Below, piece by piece: positions 24,145-32,813 of a stretch of 48,174 nt of DNA. Positions within the stretch are counted from its first letter, which is position 1. Each line of letters begins with the position of its first letter. The notes beneath the pieces were generated by a model. That model searched no databases. It saw only the letters and a program-made list of their open reading frames with translations, and was not told the DNA's origin. Made by a program: the position numbers and the translations under genes. Origin of the DNA: Paracoccaceae bacterium (lineage in GTDB: Bacteria > Pseudomonadota > Alphaproteobacteria > Rhodobacterales > Rhodobacteraceae); NCBI GenBank assembly GCA_028285485.1, contig JANQPC010000066.1:1-48174 (forward strand), written 5' to 3'.

Positions 24145-26258
24145 AGGCCGAAATCGCTGTAGGGCAGAAAGCGCACGGGATCGCCGGGTGCAATCGTTGC
24201 CGCGCCATCGGGCAGTTCCACAAGCCCCGTGGCCCAGCTTAGCCCTGAGACGCGGCCCGATCCTTCGGAAGGGAAAACCTCCGCGGCACCCTCTGCGGTG
24301 ATACGGGCACGCAGATACTCCCGCCGCCCCGGCTTCTTGTTCTTCTTAAATGCTGCGGGCACCGCGCGGCCCGCAGGGGAAAGCCAGGGTCCGCCGGCGA
24401 GGCGGGAAAGCGCAGGGCGCGCGAAGACAAGCGCACAGACAAAGGCCGCAACAGGGTTGCCCGGAAACCCGAAGACCGGCGTTCCCCGCCACTGCCCCAA
24501 CAGCAAAGGGCGGCCCGGCTTGATCGCTACCCGCCAGGTGGCGACCGTTCCTTCGGCGGCCATCAGGGCCGACATGTGATCTTCATCCCCCGCCGAGGCC
24601 CCGCCGGAGGTGAGGATTGCATCCGCGCGGCCCGCGGCATCATCGAGAGCCTCGCGCAGGGCCGCGCGGTCATCGGCCGCGATGCCCAGATCGCGCCCCT
24701 CGTGCCCCCAGCGCCCTGCCAGCGAAAGCAGCATCGGGCGGTTGGCATCCGGGGTGCCCGCCTGGCCCGTGCCGGGCCGCACAAGCTCGTCTCCGGTAGA
24801 GAGAACGCCCACGCGCAGCGGGGCAAAGGCGCTGACCGATCCGATATTGGCCGCCGCCAGAAGCGCCAGTTCGGGCGGCCCAAGCCGCGTGCCGCGCTCA
24901 AGAATTGTGTTGCCGGCAACAATATCCTCGCCCGCTTTCCGGGCGTTGGCGCCCGGCTTTACGGGGCCGTTGAAGCGCACATGGCCCGCCTCCAGCGTGG
25001 TAACCTCTTCAAGCACCACGGTATCGACGCCTTCGGGAAGCGCTGCGCCGGTGAGGATCCGGATCGCAGCGCCTTCGGGAACGGGCCCGACCGGGCCGCC
25101 ACCCGCCGCCGCCCGTTCTTCTACAAGCGGTAGTGCCTGCGGCCCGCTGCCGGTGGCGGCATGGGCAAAGCCATAGCCATCGACAGCCGAGTTGGCGTGT
25201 GGGGGATGAGAGCGTGCGGCGCGCACCCCTTCGGCCAGGATCCGGCCCGCGGCATCTGCGAGATCGCAGGGCGCGGGCGCCGTTACGGCATGCATTTCGC
25301 GGCGAAGCTGGGCCAGCGCATCGTCCACCGGCACCCAATCAACGCCCTGCGGCAGGGCGAAGCAATCGTTGCGCAGGGCGCGCGGGCCCGCGCCCTGAAG
25401 CGCGGCGGCGCGCAGGGAGGCTTCGGCGCCGGCGCCGAGAATCCAGCCCTCTTCGCGCCCTGCATCCTCGGGTGCGGCGCCGAATAGCGCGCCAAGATCG
25501 TGATTATCCGACAGCCGGGCCAGCGCACGGGCCAGTACCCGCACCTGCGCTTCATCCTTCACGGCGGCGGGTTCGGCGGCCACGATGCTATCGAGGAGCG
25601 AAGGATAGATCTCTGCCAGCACGATCGGGGCATCGGGGGCCTCGAAGGGCCACACCGCCAGATCCGGCCCGAACCGCGCGCGAAGGCGTTGCAGCACGGG
25701 AAGGCCCAGAAGCGCCTGCGAGCCCACCGATCCGGTGGTGTAGAGCTTCCAGGTGGGTTGGGCGCGCGGCACCGCGCCCTCCACCAACCGGCGTTCGGAA
25801 AAGCCGTGGCCCACGCGGGCGCGCCCCTTTTCCGGCAGATCCGGCAGGTCCAGCGTTTGCGGGCGGCCCCAGAACGGCCCCATGCCCGGCAGCCGCTGGT
25901 TGATGGCGCTTGCCACGTCGAAGCGGTTGTTGGCGTTTTCCGGCCCGTCTTCGATGGCCTGCGCCAGCCATTCCCACACGGCAAACGCATGGGCCTGGCC
26001 GGTCAGCGCCTCGGCAAACCCAGCGGGGTAGCCGAAGGGAAAATCGAACCCGGCCAGCACGCGGCGGCCCTCTCTAAGCGCCGCGCCGAGCTGGTCTGCC
26101 AAAAACGCAGCCGCCTCGGCGCGCGTGCGCAGGTAATGGGTGGCAATGCTTCCGCCCTCGGCCACCGCGATCCAGATCGCATCGGCAGTTGGGGCCTTTG
26201 GCGAGGGTGCAGATCGGGCCGACCAATCCACGGTGATCACGGTGTCAAACGGGCTCAC
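24141..26258 (-). CDS. moeA: MoeA molybdopterin molybdotransferase fused to an N-terminal DUF429-like domain
   Basis: A 705-residue two-part protein. Residues from about 312 onward are a full MoeA, which inserts molybdate into adenylylated molybdopterin: 'NSAVDGYGF', 'LSTGDEL', 'TSGGASAGDEDH' and 'GFPGNPVAAF' are all present. Residues 1-305 form an extra domain with RNase-H-fold-like features of the DUF429 type: D11 in VDWSAR, D72 in GFDFPFG, E216 in 'LAEIYPSLL' and a later acidic helix. Ordinary MoeA is about 400 residues. The ATG at 26258 overlaps the mobB stop by 4 nt (ATGA), so the long form is translated in the fdhD-mobA-mobB-moeA operon. What the extra domain does is unknown. Confidence 0.9.
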   Translation of the reverse strand: MSPFDTVITVDWSARSAPSPKAPTADAIWIAVAEGGSIATHYLRTRAEAAAFLADQLGAALREGRRVLAGFDFPFGYPAGFAEALTGQAHAFAVWEWLAQAIEDGPENANNRFDVASAINQRLPGMGPFWGRPQTLDLPDLPEKGRARVGHGFSERRLVEGAVPRAQPTWKLYTTGSVGSQALLGLPVLQRLRARFGPDLAVWPFEAPDAPIVLAEIYPSLLDSIVAAEPAAVKDEAQVRVLARALARLSDNHDLGALFGAAPEDAGREEGWILGAGAEASLRAAALQGAGPRALRNDCFALPQGVDWVPVDDALAQLRREMHAVTAPAPCDLADAAGRILAEGVRAARSHPPHANSAVDGYGFAHAATGSGPQALPLVEERAAAGGGPVGPVPEGAAIRILTGAALPEGVDTVVLEEVTTLEAGHVRFNGPVKPGANARKAGEDIVAGNTILERGTRLGPPELALLAAANIGSVSAFAPLRVGVLSTGDELVRPGTGQAGTPDANRPMLLSLAGRWGHEGRDLGIAADDRAALREALDDAAGRADAILTSGGASAGDEDHMSALMAAEGTVATWRVAIKPGRPLLLGQWRGTPVFGFPGNPVAAFVCALVFARPALSRLAGGPWLSPAGRAVPAAFKKNKKPGRREYLRARITAEGAAEVFPSEGSGRVSGLSWATGLVELPDGAATIAPGDPVRFLPYSDFGL

Positions 26259-26749
26259 ACCCCAAGCTCCCGCAAGATGAAGGCCGCAATGGCCGCGGTG
26301 TCATCAAGGTGAAACTGCCGCCGGGCGGGATCCGTTTTGACGGTATCGCTGGCAATCGCCTGTACCCCGCCCTCGCCGATGGGGAAGGGGGGCTGGCCGG
26401 TTTCGGCCCGGTGGCAGGCGATCTTGGGATGCGGGGCGCGCTTGTAGCCCTCAACCAGCACCAGATCGGCGGGCGAGAGCTGCTTCAGCAGGTCTTCCAA
26501 CGCCGGCTCCTTCGCCCCGCGCAGCTCATGCATCAGCGCCCAGCGCTGGCGTGAGGCAACAAGCACCTCTTGCGCGCCTGCCATACGGTGGCGATGGCTG
26601 TCGCGCCCCGGCTGATCGAGATCCAGCGCGTGATGGGCATGCTTGATCGTCGAGACAACGCGCCCCTCGGCGGTGAAGGCCGCCACGAGCCGCTCCATAA
26701 GCCCGGTCTTGCCGGAGTTCTTCCACCCGGTTACGCCCCACACGTTCAT
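26255..26749 (-). CDS. mobB: Molybdopterin-guanine dinucleotide biosynthesis adapter MobB
   Basis: A 164-residue P-loop protein that binds GTP and assists MobA in making the guanine-dinucleotide form of molybdenum cofactor. The Walker A GWKNSGKT (residues 8-15) and 'TIKHAHH' after it are the family hallmarks, with 'LVLVEGYK' as Walker B. The ATG at 26749 and stop both overlap neighbours (mobA, moeA) by 4 nt. Confidence 0.95.
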   Translation of the reverse strand: MNVWGVTGWKNSGKTGLMERLVAAFTAEGRVVSTIKHAHHALDLDQPGRDSHRHRMAGAQEVLVASRQRWALMHELRGAKEPALEDLLKQLSPADLVLVEGYKRAPHPKIACHRAETGQPPFPIGEGGVQAIASDTVKTDPARRQFHLDDTAAIAAFILRELGV

Positions 26750-27363
26750 GGCACCACGCTTCCGGCCCGATCCCGCGCTGCGGCCAGATCGTCGGGCGTA
26801 TTGACGTTGAAGAACGGCTCCGCGCTGGCCTCAAAGAGGGCGCTGGCTGCGCCGTGGCGGTCTGTCCAGACCACCACCTTGCGGGTGCCTTCCTCAAGAG
26901 CGGTGCGCAGATCGCCCGCCAGAGCGGTGGGCCAGAGGCCGAAGGTGGGGTGGCGTACGGTGCGCGCGCCTTCCTGCGTGGCCGCAAGCGCGATGGGCGC
27001 GCCGTCGCGCTCAGCGGCGGCCATGAGCCCGGCGGTAAGATCCATCGGCAGGAACGGGGTATCCGCCGCCGCGGTGATGATCGCGGGCGCGCCCAGGCCC
27101 GCCGCCCAATCGAGCCCCGCAAGAACGCCTGCAAGGGGGCCGGGATGGCCCGGCATCGTATCCGCCAGCACCGGCAGGCCGAGATGAGCAAACCGCGCGG
27201 GATCTCCGTTTGCATTGATCGCGAGCGGGCCGCATTGCGGGGTGAGCCGGGCGATCACATGTTCGATCAGGCTTTGGCCCGCGAGGGGGAGAAGCCCCTT
27301 ATCGCCCCCGCCCATCCGCCGGGCTTGCCCGCCGGCGAGGATCACGCCCGGTAGCGGCGTCAC
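26746..27363 (-). CDS. mobA: Molybdenum cofactor guanylyltransferase MobA
   Basis: MobA joins GMP from GTP to molybdopterin, giving the bis-MGD cofactor of DMSO-reductase-family enzymes such as formate dehydrogenase. The 205-residue nucleotidyltransferase has the signature 'LAGGQARRMGGGDKGLL' near residue 10, 'TAAADTPFLP' for metal binding and 'FFNVNTPDDL' near the end. It overlaps fdhD and mobB by 4 nt each. Normal length. Confidence 0.96.
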   Translation of the reverse strand: MTPLPGVILAGGQARRMGGGDKGLLPLAGQSLIEHVIARLTPQCGPLAINANGDPARFAHLGLPVLADTMPGHPGPLAGVLAGLDWAAGLGAPAIITAAADTPFLPMDLTAGLMAAAERDGAPIALAATQEGARTVRHPTFGLWPTALAGDLRTALEEGTRKVVVWTDRHGAASALFEASAEPFFNVNTPDDLAAARDRAGSVVP

Positions 27364-28244
27364 CCGCGGGCCCCCTTGCGGCGATGGCGGGCGGCTTCGT
27401 CATCCACCGCATCGGGATCGCCATCGCGCACGAGCCGCCCTTCGCCTGCAAGGCAGGTGAAGCGCTTGCCGCGCATTCGGCCAATGAGCGTGAGATTTAC
27501 CTCCCGCGCGATTTCCACGCCCCAGGCCGTGAAGCCCGAGCGCGAGACGAGCACGGGAATGCCCATGAGCGCGGTTTTGATGACCATCTCGGAGGTCAGG
27601 CGCCCGGTGGTGTAGAAGATCTTGTCGCCCGCCTCGATCCCCTCAAGCGCCATCCATCCTGCGATCTTATCCACGGCGTTGTGGCGCCCCACATCCTCCA
27701 TGTAGCACAGGGGCCGTTCACCCTGGCAAAGCACCGTGCCATGGATCGCCCCGGCCGAAAGGTACAGGCTCGGCGTGCGGTTGATCTCATGGGCCAAGGT
27801 GTAAAGCCAGGAAGAGCGCACCTCTGCCGCGCCAAGCGCAAGCCCCTCGAGCCCTTCCATCATGTCACCGAAAACGGTTCCCACCGCGCAGCCGCTTGTG
27901 CGGGTTTTCTTCTTCAGCTTCTCTTCATGAAGCGTTTCGCCATCAGTGCGCACAACAACCGTTTCAAGATCATCGTCATAGTCGATGCCGGTGATCTTCT
28001 CACCGGGCCGGAGCATCCGCTGATTCTTCAAGAAGCCCACGGCAAGGTACTCGGGGTAATCCCCCACCGTCATCGCCGTCACGATCTCCTGCCCGTTGAG
28101 AAAGATCGTAAGCGGGCGTTCTTCGACTACCTGAACCTCCACGGGCGCGCCCTGTTCATCGGTTCCGGTAATCTGGCGGCTGAGCCGATGGGCGCCCGGA
28201 TCGGGCGCGATGATGTATCGTGGTGTCGAAGCGATCGTTCCCAT
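27360..28244 (-). CDS. fdhD: Formate dehydrogenase sulfurtransferase FdhD
   Basis: FdhD passes sulfur from a cysteine desulfurase to the molybdenum cofactor of formate dehydrogenase, which is needed for that enzyme's activity. The 294-residue protein has the family's body ('GDYPEYLAVGFL', 'EDVGRHNAVDKIAGW', 'GRLTSEMVIK'). The usual CxxC loop reads C119-A-V-G122 here: the first cysteine is kept and the second is a glycine. The start ATG at 28244 is taken from similarity at 'PRYIIAP'; no clear ribosome site is visible. First gene of the molybdenum-cofactor operon. No formate dehydrogenase structural gene is in the window. Confidence 0.92.
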   Translation of the reverse strand: MGTIASTPRYIIAPDPGAHRLSRQITGTDEQGAPVEVQVVEERPLTIFLNGQEIVTAMTVGDYPEYLAVGFLKNQRMLRPGEKITGIDYDDDLETVVVRTDGETLHEEKLKKKTRTSGCAVGTVFGDMMEGLEGLALGAAEVRSSWLYTLAHEINRTPSLYLSAGAIHGTVLCQGERPLCYMEDVGRHNAVDKIAGWMALEGIEAGDKIFYTTGRLTSEMVIKTALMGIPVLVSRSGFTAWGVEIAREVNLTLIGRMRGKRFTCLAGEGRLVRDGDPDAVDDEAARHRRKGARG

Positions 28245-28301
28245 TTGTACGCGACCATGAGCTGAGTTAAGGGCGGGCAAGGCGCAGTTTAGGACGCGGC
28301 G

Positions 28302-29009
28302 ATGCCATCCTCCATCCCCAAACGCAGCTTCTGGCTCGGGGCCCGTGACGGGGCGCCGTTTACGCTGATCGTGGGGCCCTTCGCGGCCGTTTTTGGCGTG
28401 GTGGCCAGCGAGGCCGGTTTGACCCTTGCGCAAACCTTCGGGTTCTCAGCTCTGGTGATCGCGGGCGCGGCGCAGATTGCGGCGGTGCAACTGATGGTCG
28501 ATGCGGCCCCGATGGTGGTGGTGGTGGCCACAGCGCTTGCGGTGAACCTGCGCATGGCGATGTATTCCGCTTCACTGGCGCCGCATCTGGGCGCCGCACC
28601 GCTCTGGCAGCGCGCGATCATCGCCTATCTGAATGTTGATCAGAGCTTCGCGCTCGCCTCGGCCAAATACGAGGCCGCGCCCGAGTGGCCCGTGCCCGAC
28701 AAGATCGCCTACTTCTTCGGCATCATGGTCCCCATTTCCATAACCTGGTACGGGATGACGGTGCTTGGCGCGGTTCTGGGCCAGCGCATTCCCGATTGGC
28801 TGGCGCTCGACTTCGCCGTGCCGATTGCCTTTCTGGCCGTGATCGCGCCGGCGCTGAAAACGCTGGCGCATGTGGCCGCGGCCTTCACCTCGGTGGTTCT
28901 TGCCCTGGCGCTGGGCGGCATGCCGTTCGGCACGGGGCTTCTGGTGGCCGGGTTCGTGGCGATGTGCGTTGGTGCGGCGGTGGAAACGGCAATGGAGCGG
29001 CGGGCATGA
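28302..29009 (+). CDS. azlC: AzlC-family branched-chain amino acid exporter, large subunit
   Basis: A 235-residue inner-membrane protein with about seven hydrophobic helices and the AzlC features 'GPFAAVFGVVASEAGLTLAQ' and 'NLRMAMYSASLAPHLG'. With AzlD it forms a two-part exporter of branched-chain amino acids (BrnF/AzlC group); the substrate here is inferred. The ATG at 28302 follows the divergent fdhD by 57 bp, and its stop overlaps azlD by 4 nt. Confidence 0.9.
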   Translation: MPSSIPKRSFWLGARDGAPFTLIVGPFAAVFGVVASEAGLTLAQTFGFSALVIAGAAQIAAVQLMVDAAPMVVVVATALAVNLRMAMYSASLAPHLGAAPLWQRAIIAYLNVDQSFALASAKYEAAPEWPVPDKIAYFFGIMVPISITWYGMTVLGAVLGQRIPDWLALDFAVPIAFLAVIAPALKTLAHVAAAFTSVVLALALGGMPFGTGLLVAGFVAMCVGAAVETAMERRA

Positions 29010-29332
29010 GTTTCAGCACCGGTGAGATCTGGGGCATCATCGTGCTTCTGGGGATCGGAACGTTTTTGATCCGCTTTTCGTTTCTCGGGCTGATCGGTGA
29101 TCGCGAACTGCCGCCCTTTGCGCTGAAACTTCTACGCTATACGCCGGTTGCCGTGATCCCCGGCCTTGTTGCGCCGCTGGTGATATGGCCAGAGGCCACC
29201 GGCGGGGCGCCTGATCCTGCGCGCCTGATTGCTGCCGCCGTCACCCTGCTTGCCGGGGTAAGAACGCGCAGCTTCATGGTGGCTATTCTGGCCGGGGCGG
29301 TAACGTTCTACCTGCTCTCGGCGCTGGGATAG
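29006..29332 (+). CDS. azlD: AzlD-family branched-chain amino acid exporter, small subunit
   Basis: A 108-residue membrane protein with four hydrophobic helices and the AzlD marks 'FLIRFSFLGLIG' and 'RYTPVAVIPGLVAPLV'. It is the partner of AzlC in export of branched-chain amino acids. The ATG at 29006 sits within the azlC stop (ATGA), which couples their translation. Its stop is 9 bp from the convergent oxidase subunit IV gene. Confidence 0.92.
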   Translation: MSFSTGEIWGIIVLLGIGTFLIRFSFLGLIGDRELPPFALKLLRYTPVAVIPGLVAPLVIWPEATGGAPDPARLIAAAVTLLAGVRTRSFMVAILAGAVTFYLLSALG

Positions 29333-29341
29333 CCGCAGCGG

Positions 29342-29476
29342 TTAGCTGTTAAAGATTGCCAGGAAAATGATGATTCCGATTGAGGCGACCGCAACGCGGA
29401 TCGACCAGCGCATGAAGCCATCAAAGGTCTTTTCCTGCTCCGAAATGTCCATCGAGCCGTGCTTGTGCTCTGCCAT
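29342..29476 (-). CDS. aa3-type cytochrome c oxidase subunit IV
   Basis: A 44-residue single-helix protein, MAEHKHGSMDISEQEKTFDG then a transmembrane helix near 27-42, matching the small subunit IV of alphaproteobacterial aa3 oxidases. It packs against the oxidase core in the inner membrane and is not needed for catalysis in characterised relatives. The internal ATG at 29476 is chosen over the longer frame (to 29536) because the protein begins exactly there and AAGAGG precedes it. The catalytic subunits are not in this window. Confidence 0.92.
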   Translation of the reverse strand: MAEHKHGSMDISEQEKTFDGFMRWSIRVAVASIGIIIFLAIFNS

Positions 29477-29566
29477 CTGGCAACCTCTTAGATCTGTGTC
29501 GCAGGCTGGGATACGCGATCTTGCCCGGTCTGTCACCCTGCCCGGGCCGCGCGGTTCAGACGCATC

Positions 29567-29995
29567 TCAGCCGCCATCAAGCTCTGCGGCGAGGCGAAAG
29601 CCGATGCGGCGCGGTTCTTCCTGCGTTCCGGGCTTGGGGATCGCGCGCAACAGCACGCTGAGCTGGCTTACATGCTGGATAAGCTGGCCGCGCGCGCCGC
29701 TTTGATCGGTTCCGTAGAAGGTAACGATATCGGGGTCGAAATACCCGATCCCTTCGATCCGCAACACACCCGTGCCTGAATCCGTGACACCGATGGCCAC
29801 TTCATGTTCCTGATCCAGCTGCTTTTCGAAGTTCTGGATGTAGAGGATCAGCCGTTGATACGCCCATTCGGCGGCGCTTTTGGTCTCCACGGGCTTGCGT
29901 GCAACCGCTTCGGGCAAAGGCTCCTGTTCCGCCGTGCGCGGGGCGGCGGGATCGGCGTGCACGGCGCGCCCGCAAGGATCGTTCTGTTCCGCCAT
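29567..29995 (-). CDS. DUF6173-like small protein
   Basis: A 142-residue soluble protein. The first 40 residues are variable and acidic/proline-rich; from 'SAAEWAYQRLILYIQNFEKQ' onward it has a conserved core with 'IGVTDSGTGVLRIEGIGYF' and a C-terminal 'RRIGFRLA', which I place with the DUF6173 family; no function known. The ATG at 29995 shares one base with the stop of the metallo-hydrolase gene (TGATG). Last gene of the dehydrogenase/hydrolase operon. Confidence 0.7.
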   Translation of the reverse strand: MAEQNDPCGRAVHADPAAPRTAEQEPLPEAVARKPVETKSAAEWAYQRLILYIQNFEKQLDQEHEVAIGVTDSGTGVLRIEGIGYFDPDIVTFYGTDQSGARGQLIQHVSQLSVLLRAIPKPGTQEEPRRIGFRLAAELDGG

Positions 29996-31044
29996 CAGGG
30001 CCCTCCCACGGCCTGAAACAGCCACGCACCATCCTGACGGCGCGTGCGGCTTGCCTGCCCGGAATGCCACAGATGAACCGTGTGCGCCATTGCTTCGGCC
30101 AGGGCGAGCCCGTATTCGCCCGCCCCGATCTGGCGCAGGAAGAGCGGCTGAAAACACTCCGCCGCCGTGCGCGGTTCGGTCAGATGCGCCCGCAGGCGCT
30201 TCAGTGCGCCCTCGTGGTTCTCACTGAGTTGCGCGAGTCGCAGGGGCAGCCCCCGATAGGGCAGCTTGTGCCCGGGAAGCACCAGTTGTTCCGGCGTGGC
30301 ATGCGCGGCGAGGCGCTCGCAGCTTGCCATCCAATCGGCGAGGGGGTCTGCCTCGGGTTCGGTTGCGTAAAGCCCGATATTCGGGGAGATGCCGGGCAAC
30401 AGTTGATCGCCGCCAAGCACCAGATCGCCGTCAAGGCTCCAAAGCGTTGCGTGATCCGGCGCGTGCCCGCCGCCAAGCCGCACGCGCCAGCGCCGCTCGC
30501 CCGCCGAAATCTCCGCGCCCTCCACAAGCCGGGTGAACCCCAGCGGCATCGGGGCCACGACATCGGCGAAGTTGAAGGGGCGTTCGTTCCGGCGGGTTTC
30601 GAGGATGCCGCTCTCCATGCCGCCGCTTTTCCAGAACGCGATCGTTTCGGGTGTTGGGCGATCCTGCTCATCAAGCTGAAGCATCCGTGCCATCAGCCAG
30701 GCCGTGCGGGTGGCCATCAGTTCTGCCCCGTGTTCGGCCTGAAGCCAGCCTGCAAGGCCCACATGATCGGGATGATGGTGGGAAACGATGATGCGGTGGA
30801 GCGGTTTGGCGGCTAGCGGGCCATCTATCAGCGCCTGCCAGATCGCGCGGGTTTTTCGGGTGTCGAGCCCGGTATCGAACACCGTCCATCCCGGCCCGTC
30901 ATCAAGCACGTAGAGATTGACGTGATCGAGCGCCATGGGCAGCGGCAACCGCACCCAATGCACGCCCTCTGCTACCTCCTGCAACGCGCCTTGCGGCGGC
31001 GGTTCGGGAAACGGCGTGGTGATCGCCGGGGCCGCGGCCCTCAC
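29995..31044 (-). CDS. MBL-fold metallo-hydrolase
   Basis: A 349-residue metallo-beta-lactamase-fold hydrolase. The zinc motif HHHPDH (89-94), a downstream 'GGGHAPDH' metal histidine and 'LVLGGDQLLP' are in place, so two metal ions are likely bound. The C-terminal third ('LVLPGHKLPYRGLPLRLAQL') resembles the group near hydroxyacylglutathione hydrolases and lactonases, and includes a winged-helix-like region. The substrate is unknown; thioesterase activity on acyl-CoA products of the neighbouring dehydrogenase is a guess from context. It overlaps that dehydrogenase by 4 nt. Confidence 0.85.
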   Translation of the reverse strand: MRAAAPAITTPFPEPPPQGALQEVAEGVHWVRLPLPMALDHVNLYVLDDGPGWTVFDTGLDTRKTRAIWQALIDGPLAAKPLHRIIVSHHHPDHVGLAGWLQAEHGAELMATRTAWLMARMLQLDEQDRPTPETIAFWKSGGMESGILETRRNERPFNFADVVAPMPLGFTRLVEGAEISAGERRWRVRLGGGHAPDHATLWSLDGDLVLGGDQLLPGISPNIGLYATEPEADPLADWMASCERLAAHATPEQLVLPGHKLPYRGLPLRLAQLSENHEGALKRLRAHLTEPRTAAECFQPLFLRQIGAGEYGLALAEAMAHTVHLWHSGQASRTRRQDGAWLFQAVGGP

Positions 31045-32753
31045 GCGGGCATCGCCTGAGGTGCGAGCGCCGCGAGATCGCCGGCGCCGGCGCGGGCCTC
31101 TGCGAGATCGGCGGCATGGCGCGGCAAAACGCGCGTTACGTAAACCCCGGCCAGCGCCGCGCGCCGCCCCACTGCCGGTTCCGCGATGGCGGCAGCCAGG
31201 TGATGCCGCGCGCCGAACACCTTGGCGAAGGCACGCAGATACGCCAGCGAGCCCGCAAGCCGGTCTTCGGCCTCAGCGTCTTGCACTAGCCAGTCCGTAA
31301 CCTCGCGCAGGCTTTCCGCCGCGGTCCAGACCGCTTGCGCGAGGTCCGGGAACCGGCTGCGCGCGGCCTTTGCGGTGCGAGAAACCTCATCCAGCAGCGC
31401 CTCGGCAGCCTCGCCCCCATCGGCGAGCTTGCGCATCACCAGATCGGCGGCCTGGATGCCGCTTGTGCCTTCATAGATCGAAACCACGCGCACATCGCGC
31501 GCAAGCTGGGCGATGCCGGTATCCTCGATGAAGCCAAGCCCGCCATGTACCTGGATCGCCTCATGCGAAACGTGGTGGCCGGTTTCGGCCCCCATCGTTT
31601 TGGCGACGGGGGTGAGGAAGGCGGCCCGCGCCCGCCACGCCGGATCGCCGGTAGCCACCCCCTGATCAATTGCAGCCGCGCAGCTGAGCAGTGTGGCGCG
31701 CGCTGCCGTTACCTCGGCCTCCATCGTCAGGAGCATGCGCCGCACGTCAGGATGTTCGTCGATGGTGCCGCGCCCGCCGCCGGTGCGGCCCTGGCGGCGA
31801 TCGGCCGCAAATGCGACGGCGGCCTGATGCGCCGCCTCCGCGATCCCAACGCCCTGAACGCCGGTAAGAAGGCGGGCATTGTTCATCATCGTAAACATGG
31901 CGGCGAGGCCGGCATTCGGCGCGCCGATCATCCACCCTGTTGCCCCTTCATAAGACATCGTGGCGGTGGGGGAGCCGTGGAGGCCCAGCTTCTTTTCAAG
32001 CCCGACGACGCGCAGCGCATTGCGTTCGCCCGGCGCGCCATCGGGCCCCGGCAGGAGCTTCGGTACGACAAAAAGGCTGATGCCCCGGCTCCCCGGCGGC
32101 GCATCGGGCAGCCGGGCGAGAACGAGGTGGGAGATGTTTTCGGCTACATCCCCATCGCCCCAGGTGATGTAGATTTTTTCGCCGGTGATGCGGTAGCTGC
32201 CATCCCCCGCAGGCTCGGCCCGGGTGCGAAGCGCGCCCACATCGCTGCCCGCCTGCGGTTCAGTGAGGTTCATGGTGCCTGACCAGGCGCCGCTTGCGAG
32301 CTTCGGGATATAGGTGGCCTGGATCGCCGGATCCGCATGTTCGGCCAAAGCTTCGATCTGGCCTTGGGTCAGCAGCGGGTTGAGTTGCAGCGCGAGGCAT
32401 GCGCCGCTCATCATCTCATGCACACAGGCCGTCAGCGCCTGGGGCAGGCCCATGCCGCCAAATTCTTCCGGCGCAGAGGCGCCCACCCAACCGCCGGCGG
32501 CGATGGCTTGATAGGCGTCGCGGTAGCCCGGGGGGGTGCGCACCACGCCGTTTTCAAGCCGCGCTGGCGCCAGATCCCCCGCCCGGCGCAGGGGGGCGAG
32601 CACTTCCTCGGCCAGTTTTCCGGCCTCGTTGAGGATCGCGACCGCAGTTTCCAGGTCGGCATGCGCGAAGCGCTCGGTCGCTGCGACGGCGGGGTATCCC
32701 ACAACATGTTCCAGAAGGAAGCGATACTCTGATAGTGGTGCGCGGTAGGGCAT
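31041..32753 (-). CDS. Acyl-CoA dehydrogenase, DmdC-like
   Basis: A 570-residue FAD enzyme of the large acyl-CoA dehydrogenase type. Its N-terminal extension 'MPYRAPLSEYRFLLEHVVGY', 'TMNLTEPQAGSDVGALRT' and 'KIYITWGDGD', and the catalytic glutamate region YEGTSGIQA closely fit the group that contains DmdC, the methylmercaptopropionyl-CoA dehydrogenase of marine roseobacters that breaks down DMSP. Several paralogues exist and other fatty acyl-CoA substrates are possible. Electrons would go to ETF and the ETF-QO at 20735. The start at 32753 is set by the conserved N-terminus. First gene of a three-gene operon with the MBL and DUF6173 genes. Confidence 0.9.
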   Translation of the reverse strand: MPYRAPLSEYRFLLEHVVGYPAVAATERFAHADLETAVAILNEAGKLAEEVLAPLRRAGDLAPARLENGVVRTPPGYRDAYQAIAAGGWVGASAPEEFGGMGLPQALTACVHEMMSGACLALQLNPLLTQGQIEALAEHADPAIQATYIPKLASGAWSGTMNLTEPQAGSDVGALRTRAEPAGDGSYRITGEKIYITWGDGDVAENISHLVLARLPDAPPGSRGISLFVVPKLLPGPDGAPGERNALRVVGLEKKLGLHGSPTATMSYEGATGWMIGAPNAGLAAMFTMMNNARLLTGVQGVGIAEAAHQAAVAFAADRRQGRTGGGRGTIDEHPDVRRMLLTMEAEVTAARATLLSCAAAIDQGVATGDPAWRARAAFLTPVAKTMGAETGHHVSHEAIQVHGGLGFIEDTGIAQLARDVRVVSIYEGTSGIQAADLVMRKLADGGEAAEALLDEVSRTAKAARSRFPDLAQAVWTAAESLREVTDWLVQDAEAEDRLAGSLAYLRAFAKVFGARHHLAAAIAEPAVGRRAALAGVYVTRVLPRHAADLAEARAGAGDLAALAPQAMPA

Positions 32754-32813
32754 GGCGCTTCCCCGGTCTTGGCAGTACGCGGCAGATGGGATAGGTGCCG
32801 CAGCCTTACCTTG

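Noticed and set aside
24141-29332. Molybdenum-cofactor cluster as part of a formate dehydrogenase locus
   Set aside because: No formate dehydrogenase subunit gene lies in the window; only cofactor and maturation genes are visible.
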